Origin: Nodosilinea sp. WJT8-NPBG4
GTDB lineage: Bacteria; Cyanobacteriota; Cyanobacteriia; Phormidesmidales; Phormidesmidaceae
DNA: 64,000 nucleotides
Assembly: GCA_019359285.1 (NCBI GenBank)
Contig: JAHHHQ010000054.1
Span: 34,147-98,146, forward strand
Direction of reading: 5' to 3'
Shown here piece by piece: positions 8,923-17,850 of this stretch. The notes beneath the pieces are model-generated. The model did no database searches and was not told the DNA's origin. It worked only from the letters and a program-made list of their open reading frames with translations. The translations under genes were made by a program, and so were the position numbers. The first letter of the stretch is position 1. Every line of letters begins with the position of its first letter.

Positions 8923-9612
8923 ATGATTGCATCGAACCCATTGAGTAGCCCTATCTTGAGCTTGAGCCAGTCTGCCCTCAGCGCTAACCAGGTTCGCAGC
9001 ATGCTGCCCGTTGTTGTAGAGCAATCGGGGCGGGGGGAACGGGCGTTTGACATTTACTCCCGCCTGCTGCGGGAGCGCATCGTGTTCTTGGGCACCCCGG
9101 TGATGGATGAGGTGGCAGACTCTATTGTTGCCCAGCTTCTTTACCTGGATGCTGAAGACCCTGAGAAGGACGTGCAGCTCTACATCAACTCTCCAGGCGG
9201 TTCTGTGACAGCAGGCATGGCAATCTACGACACCATGCAGCAAATTCGCCCCGATGTGGTGACGATTTGCTTTGGGCTAGCGGCCAGTATGGGAGCGTTT
9301 TTGCTCTGTGCCGGCGCTAAGGGTAAGCGCCTCTCCCTGCCAAGCTCGCGGATCATGATTCACCAGCCCCTAGGGGGTGCCCAGGGCCAGGCCGTGGATA
9401 TCGAGATCCAGGCGAGAGAGATTCTCTACCACAAGAACAGGCTGAATGAGCTGATCGCCCACCACACCGGGCAGCCGATAGAGCGCATTGAGACTGATAC
9501 CGAGCGCGACTTTTACATGTCTGCCGCCGAGTCAAAGGCCTATGGGTTGATTGACGATGTTGTTGAGCAGCAATATCTTCCCGCCGCCCCCACTATGACT
9601 GCACTAAATTAG
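8923..9612 (+). CDS. clpP: ATP-dependent Clp protease proteolytic subunit
   Basis: Serine-protease subunit that forms the degradation chamber with ClpX or ClpC. The complete triad is visible: Ser122 in AASMGAF, His147 in IMIHQPLGG and Asp196 in TERDFYM. The spacing is 25 and 49 residues, the same as in E. coli ClpP. The frame starts at ATG 8923, with a 26-residue leader before Met27 (ATG 9001, MLPVVVEQSGRGE); the inner Met is a possible alternative or processing point. Cyanobacteria carry several clpP paralogues. The one next to clpX corresponds to clpP2 in Synechococcus elongatus, so this is probably that paralogue. Only 12 nt separate it from clpX. Confidence 0.96.
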   Translation: MIASNPLSSPILSLSQSALSANQVRSMLPVVVEQSGRGERAFDIYSRLLRERIVFLGTPVMDEVADSIVAQLLYLDAEDPEKDVQLYINSPGGSVTAGMAIYDTMQQIRPDVVTICFGLAASMGAFLLCAGAKGKRLSLPSSRIMIHQPLGGAQGQAVDIEIQAREILYHKNRLNELIAHHTGQPIERIETDTERDFYMSAAESKAYGLIDDVVEQQYLPAAPTMTALN

Positions 9613-9624
9613 GGTCATTATTTT

Positions 9625-10965
9625 ATGTCTAAGTACGACTCCCATCTTAAGTGCTCGTTTTGCGGCAAGTCTCAGGAGCAGGTGCGCAAGTTGATTGCGG
9701 GGCCGGGGGTCTACATCTGTGACGAGTGCGTTGACCTGTGCAACGAAATTCTAGACGAAGAGCTGTTTGACTCAGGCACGGCGATCGCCCAGCCCGTGCC
9801 CCGGCGCGATACCCCCGCTGCCGATCGCCCACGCACTGCTCCAGCCATTGCCCTCAACCAAATTCCTAAGCCGCGGGAAATCAAGAATTACCTTGATGAT
9901 CACGTCATTGGCCAAAACGAGGCCAAAAAGGTACTGTCGGTAGCGGTCTACAACCACTACAAGCGCCTCAGCTACCTGCAAGGGTCTGAGGGAGAAGCAG
10001 CCGACGATGTCGTTGAGCTACAGAAGTCAAACATCTTGCTGATTGGTCCTACGGGCTGCGGTAAGACGTTGCTCGCCCAGACCTTGGCCCGCATTCTCGA
10101 AGTGCCCTTTGCTGTAGCTGATGCCACTACCCTCACCGAGGCGGGCTACGTGGGTGAAGATGTGGAAAATATTCTGCTGCGGCTGCTTCAGGTAGCCGAC
10201 TTAGATGTGGAAGAAGCCCAGCGCGGCATCATCTACATTGACGAAATCGACAAAATTGCCCGCAAGAGCGAGAACCCCTCCATCACCCGCGATGTGTCTG
10301 GCGAAGGTGTGCAGCAAGCGCTGCTAAAAATGCTAGAGGGCACCGTTGCCAATGTGCCGCCCCAGGGTGGGCGCAAGCACCCCTACCAAGACTGCATTCA
10401 GATCGACACCAGCAACATTTTGTTTATCTGCGGCGGTGCTTTTGTCGGGCTAGAAAAAATTGTTGAACAGCGGATTGGCAAAAAATCGATTGGCTTTGTG
10501 CAGCCGGGCGAAGGGCAGTTCTCCCGCGAAAAGCGTACCGCCGATGTGCTGCGTAACTTGGAACCCGACGATCTGGTCAAGTTTGGCTTAATACCGGAGT
10601 TTATTGGCCGTATTCCGGCAACCTCGGTGCTAGAGCCGCTGGATGAAGAGTCGCTGATGGCGATTTTGACTGAGCCGAAGAACGCGTTGGTGAAGCAGTT
10701 CCAAAAGCTAATGCTGATGGACAACGTGCAGCTTGAGTTTAAGCAGGATGCGCTGCGGGCGATCGCCCGTGAAGCCTATCGCCGCAAGACCGGAGCTCGC
10801 GCCCTCCGCGGCATTATCGAAGAGCTGATGCTTGACATTATGTATGAGCTGCCCTCGCGCAAGGACCTGAAGCGCTGCATGATCACCCGCGAAATGGTGG
10901 AGCAGCGCTCTACCGCTGACCTGCTGGTGCATCCCTCGTCTATGCCTAAGCCCGAGTCTGCTTAG
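9625..10965 (+). CDS. clpX: Clp protease ATP-binding subunit ClpX
   Basis: AAA+ unfoldase that feeds substrates into ClpP. 446 residues. An N-terminal C4 zinc-binding domain with Cys10, Cys13, Cys32 and Cys35 is followed by a linker. The AAA+ module has Walker A GPTGCGKT near residue 142 and Walker B IIYIDEIDKIA. The pore loop is GYVGED, sensor motifs lie in PEFIGRIP, and GARALRG is near the C-terminus. The tripeptide IGF loop that contacts ClpP is present (KKSIGFVQPG). Translated immediately after clpP and 2 nt before the next gene, so one transcription unit is likely. Confidence 0.97.
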   Translation: MSKYDSHLKCSFCGKSQEQVRKLIAGPGVYICDECVDLCNEILDEELFDSGTAIAQPVPRRDTPAADRPRTAPAIALNQIPKPREIKNYLDDHVIGQNEAKKVLSVAVYNHYKRLSYLQGSEGEAADDVVELQKSNILLIGPTGCGKTLLAQTLARILEVPFAVADATTLTEAGYVGEDVENILLRLLQVADLDVEEAQRGIIYIDEIDKIARKSENPSITRDVSGEGVQQALLKMLEGTVANVPPQGGRKHPYQDCIQIDTSNILFICGGAFVGLEKIVEQRIGKKSIGFVQPGEGQFSREKRTADVLRNLEPDDLVKFGLIPEFIGRIPATSVLEPLDEESLMAILTEPKNALVKQFQKLMLMDNVQLEFKQDALRAIAREAYRRKTGARALRGIIEELMLDIMYELPSRKDLKRCMITREMVEQRSTADLLVHPSSMPKPESA

Positions 10966-10967
10966 CC

Positions 10968-11834
10968 ATGCCCTACATTGACGTCAACCAGGTTAACCAC
11001 TACTACGAGTGGGTCGGCACCAATACGCCGCGCGATCCAAGTTCTTCAAAGCCGGTGATGGTCTTTATTCACGGCTGGGCTGGGTCGGCTCGCTACTGGC
11101 AGAGTACGGCGGCAATATTGAGCGATCGCTATGACTGTCTGCTCTACGACATGCGCGGGTTTGGGCGATCGCGCCTGGCTCCCGACCAGCAGGAGGCGGC
11201 TACGGCACGAGGCTACGAGCTAGAGACCTACGCGGACGATTTGGCCGAGCTGTTAAAGGCGCTGAACCTGCCCAAGGTGTCGATCAATGCCCACTCCATG
11301 GGGGCGTCGGTAGCGGTGTACTTTGTGAATCAGTACCCGGAGCTGTGCGATCGCGCCATTCTGACCTGCAACGGCACCTTTGAGTACGACAAAGCCGCCT
11401 TTGAGGCCTTCTACAAGTTCGGTGGCTACGTGGTGGCCTTTCGGCCTAAGTGGCTGGGGAAAATACCGCTAGCACCGCGCTTCTTTATGGCCCGTTTCCT
11501 CAGCCGCCCCATTCCCGCTGCGGAAAAAATTGCGTTTTTAGACGATTTCTTAAACGCTGACTACGCCACGGCCCTTGGCACCATCTTTACCTCGGTCAGC
11601 AAAAAGGCGACAGAGGTGATGCCCCTAGAGTTTGCCAAAATTACCGTGCCGACGCTGCTAGTGTCGGGAGAGTTTGATAAAATCACCCCTGCAGAACTGG
11701 GACGCACGGCAGCAGCTTTGAACCCTAAAATCGAGTACGCCTTGGTAAAAAATACCGGGCATTTTCCCATGCTCGAAGACCCGGAGACCTACCTCGAGTA
11801 CGTCAATGAATTCCTGGCCTCACCGTTGGCGTGA
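10968..11834 (+). CDS. Alpha/beta-fold hydrolase between clpX and bioA
   Basis: 288 residues with an intact hydrolase triad: nucleophile Ser110 in NAHSMGAS, Asp237 in SGEFDKITP and His265 in NTGHFPML. The oxyanion-hole motif HGWAGS is at residues 35-40. The nucleophile elbow is A-H-S-M-G rather than the usual G-x-S-x-G. The cap domain lies roughly at residues 138-215. There is no signal peptide, so it is cytoplasmic. It starts 2 nt after clpX and ends 12 nt before bioA. The substrate cannot be read from sequence. Its position suggests a pimeloyl-ACP methyl ester esterase (the BioH-type role) as one hypothesis; a general esterase is equally possible. Confidence 0.85.
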   Translation: MPYIDVNQVNHYYEWVGTNTPRDPSSSKPVMVFIHGWAGSARYWQSTAAILSDRYDCLLYDMRGFGRSRLAPDQQEAATARGYELETYADDLAELLKALNLPKVSINAHSMGASVAVYFVNQYPELCDRAILTCNGTFEYDKAAFEAFYKFGGYVVAFRPKWLGKIPLAPRFFMARFLSRPIPAAEKIAFLDDFLNADYATALGTIFTSVSKKATEVMPLEFAKITVPTLLVSGEFDKITPAELGRTAAALNPKIEYALVKNTGHFPMLEDPETYLEYVNEFLASPLA

Positions 11835-11846
11835 TGTCCCCAACCT

Positions 11847-13136
11847 ATGGATAGGCTGCCCACCGATCAGCTGCTGGCTCTCGATCGCCGCCATGTCTGG
11901 CACCCCTACGCAGCGATGCCCAACACCGGGCCATTATTTGCGGTGCGATCGGCCCAGGGCGTCTATCTGGAGCTGGAAACCGGGGAACGCCTGGTGGATG
12001 GGATGTCATCGTGGTGGACCTGCATTCACGGCTATAACCACCCTCGATTGAATCAGGCGGCCCAGAAGCAGATGGGGTGCATGAGCCACGTCATGTTTGG
12101 CGGGCTAACCCACCAACCGGCGGTACAGCTAGCCCAAAAGCTGGTGACGATCACGCCAGAGCCCTTACAGCAGGTTTTTTTCTGCGATTCCGGCTCGGTG
12201 GCGGTAGAAGTAGCCATGAAGCTGGCGATCCAGTACTGGCACAACCGGGGAAAGCCGCAGAAACAGCACTTTCTCACCCTACGCAACGGCTACCATGGCG
12301 ACACCTTTGCAGCGATGGCAGTGTGTGATCCGGTGAACGGTATGCACCATTTGTTTCGCCATAGCCTGGTGGAGCAGTATTTTGCCGATGCGCCCCAAAT
12401 CTCCTTTGAGGGAGGGTGGGATGAGGCAGACCTGGCCAGCTTTGAGACGATTTTGCAGCGCCACCATGGGGAAATTGCCGCCGCGATTTTTGAGCCAGTG
12501 GTGCAGGGGGCTGGGGGCATGCGGTTTTATCACCCGGAGTACGTCCGGCGGACCAGGGAGCTGTGCGATCGCTACAACATCCTCCTGATTCTCGACGAAA
12601 TTGCCACGGGCTTTGGCCGCACGGGTAAGCTATTTGCCTGCGAATATGCTGGTATCAGTCCCGATATTCTCTGTGTCGGCAAGGCGTTAACCGGCGGGTT
12701 TATGTCCCTAGCGGCCACCCTAACCACCGAGCACATTAGCGAAACCTTTGCCCAAGGAGAAGCAGGAGTTTTCATGCACGGCCCCACCTTTATGGGCAAC
12801 CCCCTTGCCTGCGCTGTGGCCTTGGAAAACTTGAACCTGTTAGAAAGCTACAACTGGGTTACGAGGATACGCGCCATAGAAACCCAGCTCAAGCAGGAGC
12901 TAGCCCCCTGCCGTGACCTGCCAGCGGTGAAGGATGTGAGGGTCTTGGGGGCGATCGGAGTGGTGGAGCTGCATGAACCAGTAGATATGGCGGTGATACA
13001 ACCCCAGTTTGTGCAGCATGGGGTGTGGCTGCGCCCCTTTGGTCGCCTTATTTACACCATGCCGCCTTACATCATCGAGCCAGAGCAACTGCGGCAGATT
13101 ACCCAAGCGATCTATACAGTTCTGAACCAAGAATAA
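11847..13136 (+). CDS. bioA: Adenosylmethionine-8-amino-7-oxononanoate transaminase
   Basis: PLP enzyme that uses S-adenosylmethionine as amino donor to make 7,8-diaminopelargonate in biotin synthesis. 429 residues. BioA hallmarks are the N-terminal HVWHPYAAMPN, the substrate-pocket SSWWTCIHGYNHP, and FCDSGSVAVEVAMK. LILDEIATGFGRTGKLFACE is the metal-free PLP aspartate region, and the Schiff-base Lys279 lies in CVGKALTGGFM. The tryptophan pair SWW separates BioA from general class-III aminotransferases. Some cyanobacteria lack bioA and use BioU instead; this one keeps BioA. No other bio gene is in the window apart from the possible esterase just upstream. Confidence 0.95.
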   Translation: MDRLPTDQLLALDRRHVWHPYAAMPNTGPLFAVRSAQGVYLELETGERLVDGMSSWWTCIHGYNHPRLNQAAQKQMGCMSHVMFGGLTHQPAVQLAQKLVTITPEPLQQVFFCDSGSVAVEVAMKLAIQYWHNRGKPQKQHFLTLRNGYHGDTFAAMAVCDPVNGMHHLFRHSLVEQYFADAPQISFEGGWDEADLASFETILQRHHGEIAAAIFEPVVQGAGGMRFYHPEYVRRTRELCDRYNILLILDEIATGFGRTGKLFACEYAGISPDILCVGKALTGGFMSLAATLTTEHISETFAQGEAGVFMHGPTFMGNPLACAVALENLNLLESYNWVTRIRAIETQLKQELAPCRDLPAVKDVRVLGAIGVVELHEPVDMAVIQPQFVQHGVWLRPFGRLIYTMPPYIIEPEQLRQITQAIYTVLNQE

Positions 13137-13159
13137 TTGAGGTCTTCGGCGTAAATTCG

Positions 13160-13660
13160 TTAGACATCCAACAAATCACTGGGTTCGCCAGGATAAAAAT
13201 CCTCTGAAAGGATGTTGGCCAAGCCATAAGGGCAACCCAATGGGAAGGTAACCTCTGGCAAGTTAGTTTCACCCATCGCTAAATCCCTATTGTTGGCATG
13301 GGCATCGACTAATGCCTCTTTTAGATAGGGTTTGAGACTGGGGTTTTCATCGAGTAATCGCAGAATGTCGCGGCGCTGAACTCGTAACGTGGCGAGCCAG
13401 CTGCGGCTGCGCTGTTGAGGTTGAAATTGCCATTTCAGCAGGTGCTCAAGCAAAACGCTGAGCCGATTGCGAAGCTCCTGGCGCTGCTGTTTGCCTAACG
13501 ATTCAATCTCCTCAATTAGGTTGGGCAAATCAATACTTTGCCACTGTCGGTTGCGAAGAAACTCAGCCTGCTGCTGTACCCAGGCGCAAAAATCTGCCTC
13601 ATAGAGATCGGACGCGGCGGTAGAATTCTCCAAGTTTGGGCTGGTTTTGGGGGGTGACAT
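13160..13660 (-). CDS. DUF29 family protein
   Basis: 166 residues from ATG 13660 (MSPPKTSPNLEN). A 51-codon upstream extension would run into the divergent gene and is unlike the family. The pattern LYEADFCAWVQQQAEFLRN, LIEEIESLGKQQRQEL, LLEHLLKWQFQPQQRS and a final FYPGEPSDLL matches the DUF29 family, which is very abundant in cyanobacteria and of unknown function. Predicted helical, cytoplasmic, no metal motif. It converges on bioA with 23 nt between the stops and diverges from the transglutaminase-like gene. Confidence 0.85.
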   Translation of the reverse strand: MSPPKTSPNLENSTAASDLYEADFCAWVQQQAEFLRNRQWQSIDLPNLIEEIESLGKQQRQELRNRLSVLLEHLLKWQFQPQQRSRSWLATLRVQRRDILRLLDENPSLKPYLKEALVDAHANNRDLAMGETNLPEVTFPLGCPYGLANILSEDFYPGEPSDLLDV

Positions 13661-13741
13661 AGAGATAAAGAACCGCAATGGGCTTATTCTAAACCGGTCA
13701 GCCATAGTACAAAGAACGAAGCCCACCCTAGGACTGCCGCC

Positions 13742-14641
13742 ATGTCGGTCATCTATGAAGTTGAACATGTCACCACCTACCGCTACGCCAGGCCGGTGAC
13801 CTTTGGCCTCCACAAGGCAATGTTTTTGCCTCGGGGCAACTACAGCGGGCGACTGCTGGAATATTCTCTAGACGTTAACGTGCCGGCTAAGGTGCACTGG
13901 ATCAGCGATACCCTCTCTAACAACGTGGCGGTAATTGACGTCGGTGAACCAGCCCAAGAACTGACCTTTACCTGCCGGTTTCGCGGTGAACACTTTGGCA
14001 CTAAAGGCATTGACAACTTTCCCCTCGACCCTCGGGCCCATGAGGTGCCGGTGCAGTACACCCCCGATGAATGGACTGACCTAGCGGTATACCTACGGCC
14101 CCACGCCGAAGACCCCGATGGGTCGGTGGCGGCTTGGGCCAAGAGCTTTGTGGCGGGCGATTTGGATCGCACCAGTGACGTGCTAAGTCGCATTATGAAC
14201 ACAATTCGCGACACCATCACCTATCGATCGCGGGAGGAGGAGGGCACCCAGCTGCCGGGGGAAACGCTGCGGCTGAAGTCGGGCACCTGCCGCGACTACG
14301 CCTGGCTGATGATGGAAACCCTGCGGCGGCTGGGGCTAGCCTGCCGATTCGTGTCGGGCTACCTATATGACTCCGCACTGGATGGCGGCGACGTGGGCAT
14401 GACCGGGTCGGGGGCCACCCACGCCTGGCTTCAGGTATATCTGCCAGGAGCGGGCTGGCTGGTATATGACCCCACCAACCGCCTGACTGAAGGGTTTGAT
14501 TTAATTGCGGTAGCGATCGCCCGTCACCCTGGCCAGGCGATTCCCCTCGCTGGCTCGTGGTTTGGCAATGCGGGCGACTACCTAGGCATGGAGGTCTCGG
14601 TAGCGGTGCGCAAACTAGGGGCAACGCCAGAGTTTAAGTGA
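13742..14641 (+). CDS. Transglutaminase-like cysteine protease family protein
   Basis: 299 residues. The N-terminal domain (YEVEHVTTYRYARPVTFGLHKAMFLPR) is the bacterial transglutaminase N-terminal fold. The core domain has the papain-like triad Cys183 in GTCRDYAWLM, His227 in ATHAWLQVYLPG and Asp243 in YDPTNR. Such proteins act as peptidases or amide-cleaving enzymes rather than cross-linkers; the substrate is unknown. No signal peptide or membrane segment is seen. The ATG lies 81 nt from the divergent DUF29 start, so both promoters share a short spacer. Confidence 0.88.
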   Translation: MSVIYEVEHVTTYRYARPVTFGLHKAMFLPRGNYSGRLLEYSLDVNVPAKVHWISDTLSNNVAVIDVGEPAQELTFTCRFRGEHFGTKGIDNFPLDPRAHEVPVQYTPDEWTDLAVYLRPHAEDPDGSVAAWAKSFVAGDLDRTSDVLSRIMNTIRDTITYRSREEEGTQLPGETLRLKSGTCRDYAWLMMETLRRLGLACRFVSGYLYDSALDGGDVGMTGSGATHAWLQVYLPGAGWLVYDPTNRLTEGFDLIAVAIARHPGQAIPLAGSWFGNAGDYLGMEVSVAVRKLGATPEFK

Positions 14642-14644
14642 GAA

Positions 14645-14710
14645 AGTTTTGAGTTTTGAATTAAAGCCCCACTCCAAGAACTCAAAACTAAGAACCCGAA
14701 ATTCAAAACT
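14645..14710. repeat. AGTTTTGA-type intergenic repeat, inverted copies
   Basis: AGTTTTGAGTTTTGAATT (14645-14662) is followed by AACTCAAAACT (14679-14689) and AATTCAAAACT (14700-14710), which are reverse complements of its parts, so the unit can fold two ways. It lies in the 93-bp spacer between convergent genes. The same AGTTTTTGAGTTTTGAG string recurs at 21134-21150 before the Wzc-like gene. Short TTTTGA arrays of this kind are common between cyanobacterial genes. Confidence 0.65.
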
Positions 14711-14734
14711 AAACCCACTCCATCCCTCTTCATC

Positions 14735-16030
14735 CTAACGTCCCAGTCGGTTGGGAATATCCTCACAGCCGCCGGGAACGGTGGCGCGGGTAGCCTCACC
14801 GCCCCAGGCCCCGATGTAGTGGCGCTGTTCCTCAGACAGGCGGTACACGCCGCTGAAGTTAGCCCCTTCAACTACGGCCCCGGTGTTAGCCCCGGTGGTG
14901 TAGTCGGGTGCGCCGGTGCGGGTGCGGGGAGTGGCGGTGGCAGCATCTCCATAGAAAAGCCGCGCCTCCATCAAGTCGGCCCCAGACAGATTGGCTTGGT
15001 ACAAAATAGAGCGGGCAAAGTTAGTTCTCACCAGGTCAGCCCGGCGCAGATCGGCGCGAATCAAGTTGGTTTCGCTGAGGTCGGCCCAGCGCAAATCGCT
15101 GCCCGACAGGTCGGCGGCGGCCAGCATAGCCCCCAAATCGATGACGCGGGTGCCGTTCAGCCGGTCTTCTTCATAACCACCTCGGCCGTCTAGGATAGGG
15201 CGACCCAGGCGATTGTCGCGGCGCAGGGGCGTGAGCAGCTTAGAGCGAGAGAGAAAGCGTATGACCTTGGCCCTGCCTCCAGCATCGACGCTGCTGAGAA
15301 TGGCGGCGGTGCGGGCTTCGGCGATAATGCGCTCCTGGGGCCAGTCTTCGAGCAGTCCTTCGTCATCGAGCACCAGTTCTGAAATGCCTTGAAAGTAGGA
15401 GTCGATGGTTTGCTGCTGGGTAATTAGGTTTTGCTGTTTGGTCAGGTCGCGGGAAATAACGTACTGCCGCCAAGCGACAAACAGGGCCAAAAAGGCGATG
15501 AAGATTTGCCCGATCGCCCCCAAAAAGTCTCCTAAGGCCCCCAGAATATCCCACCGCAGCGTCAGGCCCCAGGTCAAAATGGCGCGGTTAATGCCGGTGA
15601 TATTCGTCAGCCCCACCAGCCCTACCAACACCCCAGGGATGGCAATCAGCAGCGACTGCTGCCGGGCCGAGAGTTCCCCCAGCACCTCCTGAAAGAAAGG
15701 CCATATGAGTCGAATCGACACCAGGGTAGCCACCAGCGACCCGGCCAGGGTGAGCCAAAAACTGCTGACGATCAATCCCAGACCGATTACCGCCACCGCC
15801 ACGATGGTGATCGCGCTGGCCGAGGTGACCGTGGGGTCAACCAGCAGGGGCTCAACGTTCATTGGGTCAGAGGGGTCTACATCCAGCCGAGCGGCTGCCG
15901 GAGAATTCCCCGTCGCACCATCGCTCGGGTTTGACCGTACGACGAGTTGACCTGGAGTAGCACCAGTGCCGTTGTCTGGAGTAGAGGTTGGTAGCGGGGG
16001 CTGGGCTGGGTCAGGGGACGGGGAAGTCAT
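14735..16030 (-). CDS. Membrane protein with pentapeptide repeats
   Basis: 431 residues from ATG 16030 (MTSPSPDPAQ); an upstream Met at 16087 adds 19 residues. A Pro/Ser/Thr-rich cytoplasmic-looking N-terminus (~90 residues) leads to hydrophobic segments around 95-140, 150-175 and 195-215. An amphipathic linker (REQYVISRD-like, then LTKQQNLITQQQT) follows. The C-terminal part carries about a dozen A(D/N)LXX pentapeptides (DLSGSDLRWADLSETNLIRA...), which form a right-handed quadrilateral beta-helix. This membrane-plus-pentapeptide architecture recurs in cyanobacteria without a known function. It overlaps no neighbour and faces a divergent M50 protease gene. Confidence 0.8.
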   Translation of the reverse strand: MTSPSPDPAQPPLPTSTPDNGTGATPGQLVVRSNPSDGATGNSPAAARLDVDPSDPMNVEPLLVDPTVTSASAITIVAVAVIGLGLIVSSFWLTLAGSLVATLVSIRLIWPFFQEVLGELSARQQSLLIAIPGVLVGLVGLTNITGINRAILTWGLTLRWDILGALGDFLGAIGQIFIAFLALFVAWRQYVISRDLTKQQNLITQQQTIDSYFQGISELVLDDEGLLEDWPQERIIAEARTAAILSSVDAGGRAKVIRFLSRSKLLTPLRRDNRLGRPILDGRGGYEEDRLNGTRVIDLGAMLAAADLSGSDLRWADLSETNLIRADLRRADLVRTNFARSILYQANLSGADLMEARLFYGDAATATPRTRTGAPDYTTGANTGAVVEGANFSGVYRLSEEQRHYIGAWGGEATRATVPGGCEDIPNRLGR

Positions 16031-16276
16031 GGGCGCGCAACAATGAGCAAGATAGACAGTTCTTTGGGATACGGCGGCAAAGGGCAAATTGTCTGGCTAT
16101 ATTTAAGCACCTTAACCTTGGAACTATAGCCCTTGGGGCGGGTTTGCTCCCTCGATAGGCCGAGGTGACTAACCCCGACTAGCCGGCTCCGGCCCATCGA
16201 CGGTAGACTGATGGGGATTTTGCCCGCTAAAACGGGCGTTTCAGCACATGTTGAGGAGGGTAGGGGCAGCGACATT

Positions 16277-17758
16277 ATGGTGATTACTGGGTTGATTTTG
16301 CTGGCCGCGAGCGCGATTTTAGTCTGGGGCTACCGCCGGGCACAGCCCTACGGCACCGTGGGTATCTTCGCCTGGCTGCAATCGGTGGTGCTGATGGCCC
16401 CGTGGCTGCTGTTTTTTGGACTGTTTGCCCTGGGTATTTATGTCAACCTGGCGGGGGTGCTGTTGCTGTTGCTGGGATCCACGGGCCTCTATATCTATCT
16501 CGGGCGACGACTACGAGCCCTGGGGCAAGACAGCCTATCGACCCAGCGCCCTGCGACGGTGCCCGCAGCAGACTCGATACCTGAGAATACCGATCGCCTA
16601 GCACCCCTCGATCAACCCAGCCCAGCCCCCGACGCCCCAGCGGCGATCGCCCTGCCCCCAGAAGATCTAGCGCAGATCGAAGGCATCTTTGGCCTTGATA
16701 CCTACTTTCGCACCGAGACGATTCCCTACGATCAGGGAGCGATTTTTCGCGGCAACCTGCGAGGCGAACCGGCAGCCACCCAAGCTACCTTGGCAGAACG
16801 ACTGGGTGAGCGCCTGGGCGATCGCTACCGCCTATTTTTGGTCGAAAACCTGGAGCAAAAGCCCACGGTGGTGGTGCTGCCCGCCACCGCCGACCCGGTC
16901 AAAACTACCCCGGCCCAGTGGGCGCTGGCGGGGGTGCTGGCGATCGCCACCCTTTTCACTGGCCTAGAAGCCGGGGCGATTTTGCAGGGCTTCGACCTAC
17001 TGCAAGACTTTTCCCGCTGGCGGGCCGCCCTGCCTTTTTTGGTGGCCTTGCTGGTCATCCTGCTTAGCCACGAAGCGGGCCACTGGATTGCTGCCCGACG
17101 CTACGGGGTGCGCCTCAGCCCGCCCTTCTTCATCCCCGCCTGGCAGATTGGGGCCTTTGGCAGCCTCACCCGGTTTGAGTCACTGCTGCCCAACCGCAGC
17201 GTGTTGTTTGATATTTCCCTAGCCGGGCCTGCCGCCAGCGGCATCATCTCCCTAGCCATGCTGGTGGGCGGGCTGCTGTTGTCGCACCCCGGCAGCGCCT
17301 TTCAAATTCCCTCCGGGTTCTTTGGGGGGTCGGTGCTGATCGGAGCCTTGGCCAAGGTAGTGCTGGGCTCAGCGCTGCAAGAGCCCTTGGTGGATATTCA
17401 CCCGCTCACCATCATGGGCTGGCTAGGGCTGGTGATTACCGCCCTCAATCTGATGCCAGCCGGACAGCTCGATGGCGGACGCATGGTGCAGGCCATCTAC
17501 GGCCGAAAAACCGCCAACCGCACGACGGTGTTTACCCTGGTGGTGCTGGCCCTGGTGGCGCTGGCCAACCCCCTAGCCCTCTACTGGGCCGGGGTGATTG
17601 TGATCTTGCAGCGCACCCTAGAACGCCCCTGCCTCAACGATATTTCTGAACCCAACGACGCCCGCGCCGCCCTGGGGCTGCTGGCACTGTTTTTAGCCCT
17701 GACGGTGCTGCTGCCCCTCACCCCTAGCCTGGCCGGTCGCCTGGGCATTGGATCGTAG
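16277..17758 (+). CDS. Site-2 protease family (M50), EGY-like
   Basis: Intramembrane zinc metalloprotease. I start at ATG 16277 (MVITGLILLA), giving 493 residues; the open frame begins 22 codons earlier. Two N-terminal membrane helices are followed by a soluble domain with the GNLRG motif (FRGNLRGEPAA). The catalytic membrane domain has HEAGH at 265-269, GSLTRFESLLPNRSVLFDI and the distal Asp399 in PAGQLDGGRM. The GNLRG and LPNR features mark it as the relative of plant chloroplast EGY1/EGY2, whose cyanobacterial homologues are membrane proteases of unknown substrate. The gene ends beside a G-rich/C-rich repeat shared with the convergent neighbour. Confidence 0.92.
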   Translation: MVITGLILLAASAILVWGYRRAQPYGTVGIFAWLQSVVLMAPWLLFFGLFALGIYVNLAGVLLLLLGSTGLYIYLGRRLRALGQDSLSTQRPATVPAADSIPENTDRLAPLDQPSPAPDAPAAIALPPEDLAQIEGIFGLDTYFRTETIPYDQGAIFRGNLRGEPAATQATLAERLGERLGDRYRLFLVENLEQKPTVVVLPATADPVKTTPAQWALAGVLAIATLFTGLEAGAILQGFDLLQDFSRWRAALPFLVALLVILLSHEAGHWIAARRYGVRLSPPFFIPAWQIGAFGSLTRFESLLPNRSVLFDISLAGPAASGIISLAMLVGGLLLSHPGSAFQIPSGFFGGSVLIGALAKVVLGSALQEPLVDIHPLTIMGWLGLVITALNLMPAGQLDGGRMVQAIYGRKTANRTTVFTLVVLALVALANPLALYWAGVIVILQRTLERPCLNDISEPNDARAALGLLALFLALTVLLPLTPSLAGRLGIGS

Positions 17759-17769
17759 GCAGAGTAGGA

Positions 17770-17850
17770 GGGTGGATGGGTAAGGGGGTAGGAAGGGTAG
17801 GTGTTCGGCAACCACCCACCCACTCGCCCACCCATCCACTCACCCACCCC
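17770..17850. repeat. Facing G-rich and C-rich tracts between convergent genes
   Basis: Plus-strand GGG runs at 17770, 17778, 17784 (five G) and 17795 give a four-tract quadruplex motif with loops of 3-6 nt. From 17815 to 17850 the plus strand has at least five CCC runs, so the minus strand has a second quadruplex motif. The two halves are also partly complementary (GGGTGGATGGGT at 17770-17781 against ACCCATCCACTC at 17830-17841). The element fills the whole gap between the M50 gene and the oxygenase gene and may work as a bidirectional transcription end. Confidence 0.65.

Noticed and set aside
13661..13813. Extended N-terminus of the DUF29 gene
   Set aside because: It would overlap the start of the divergent transglutaminase-like gene, and the domain begins after the inner ATG.
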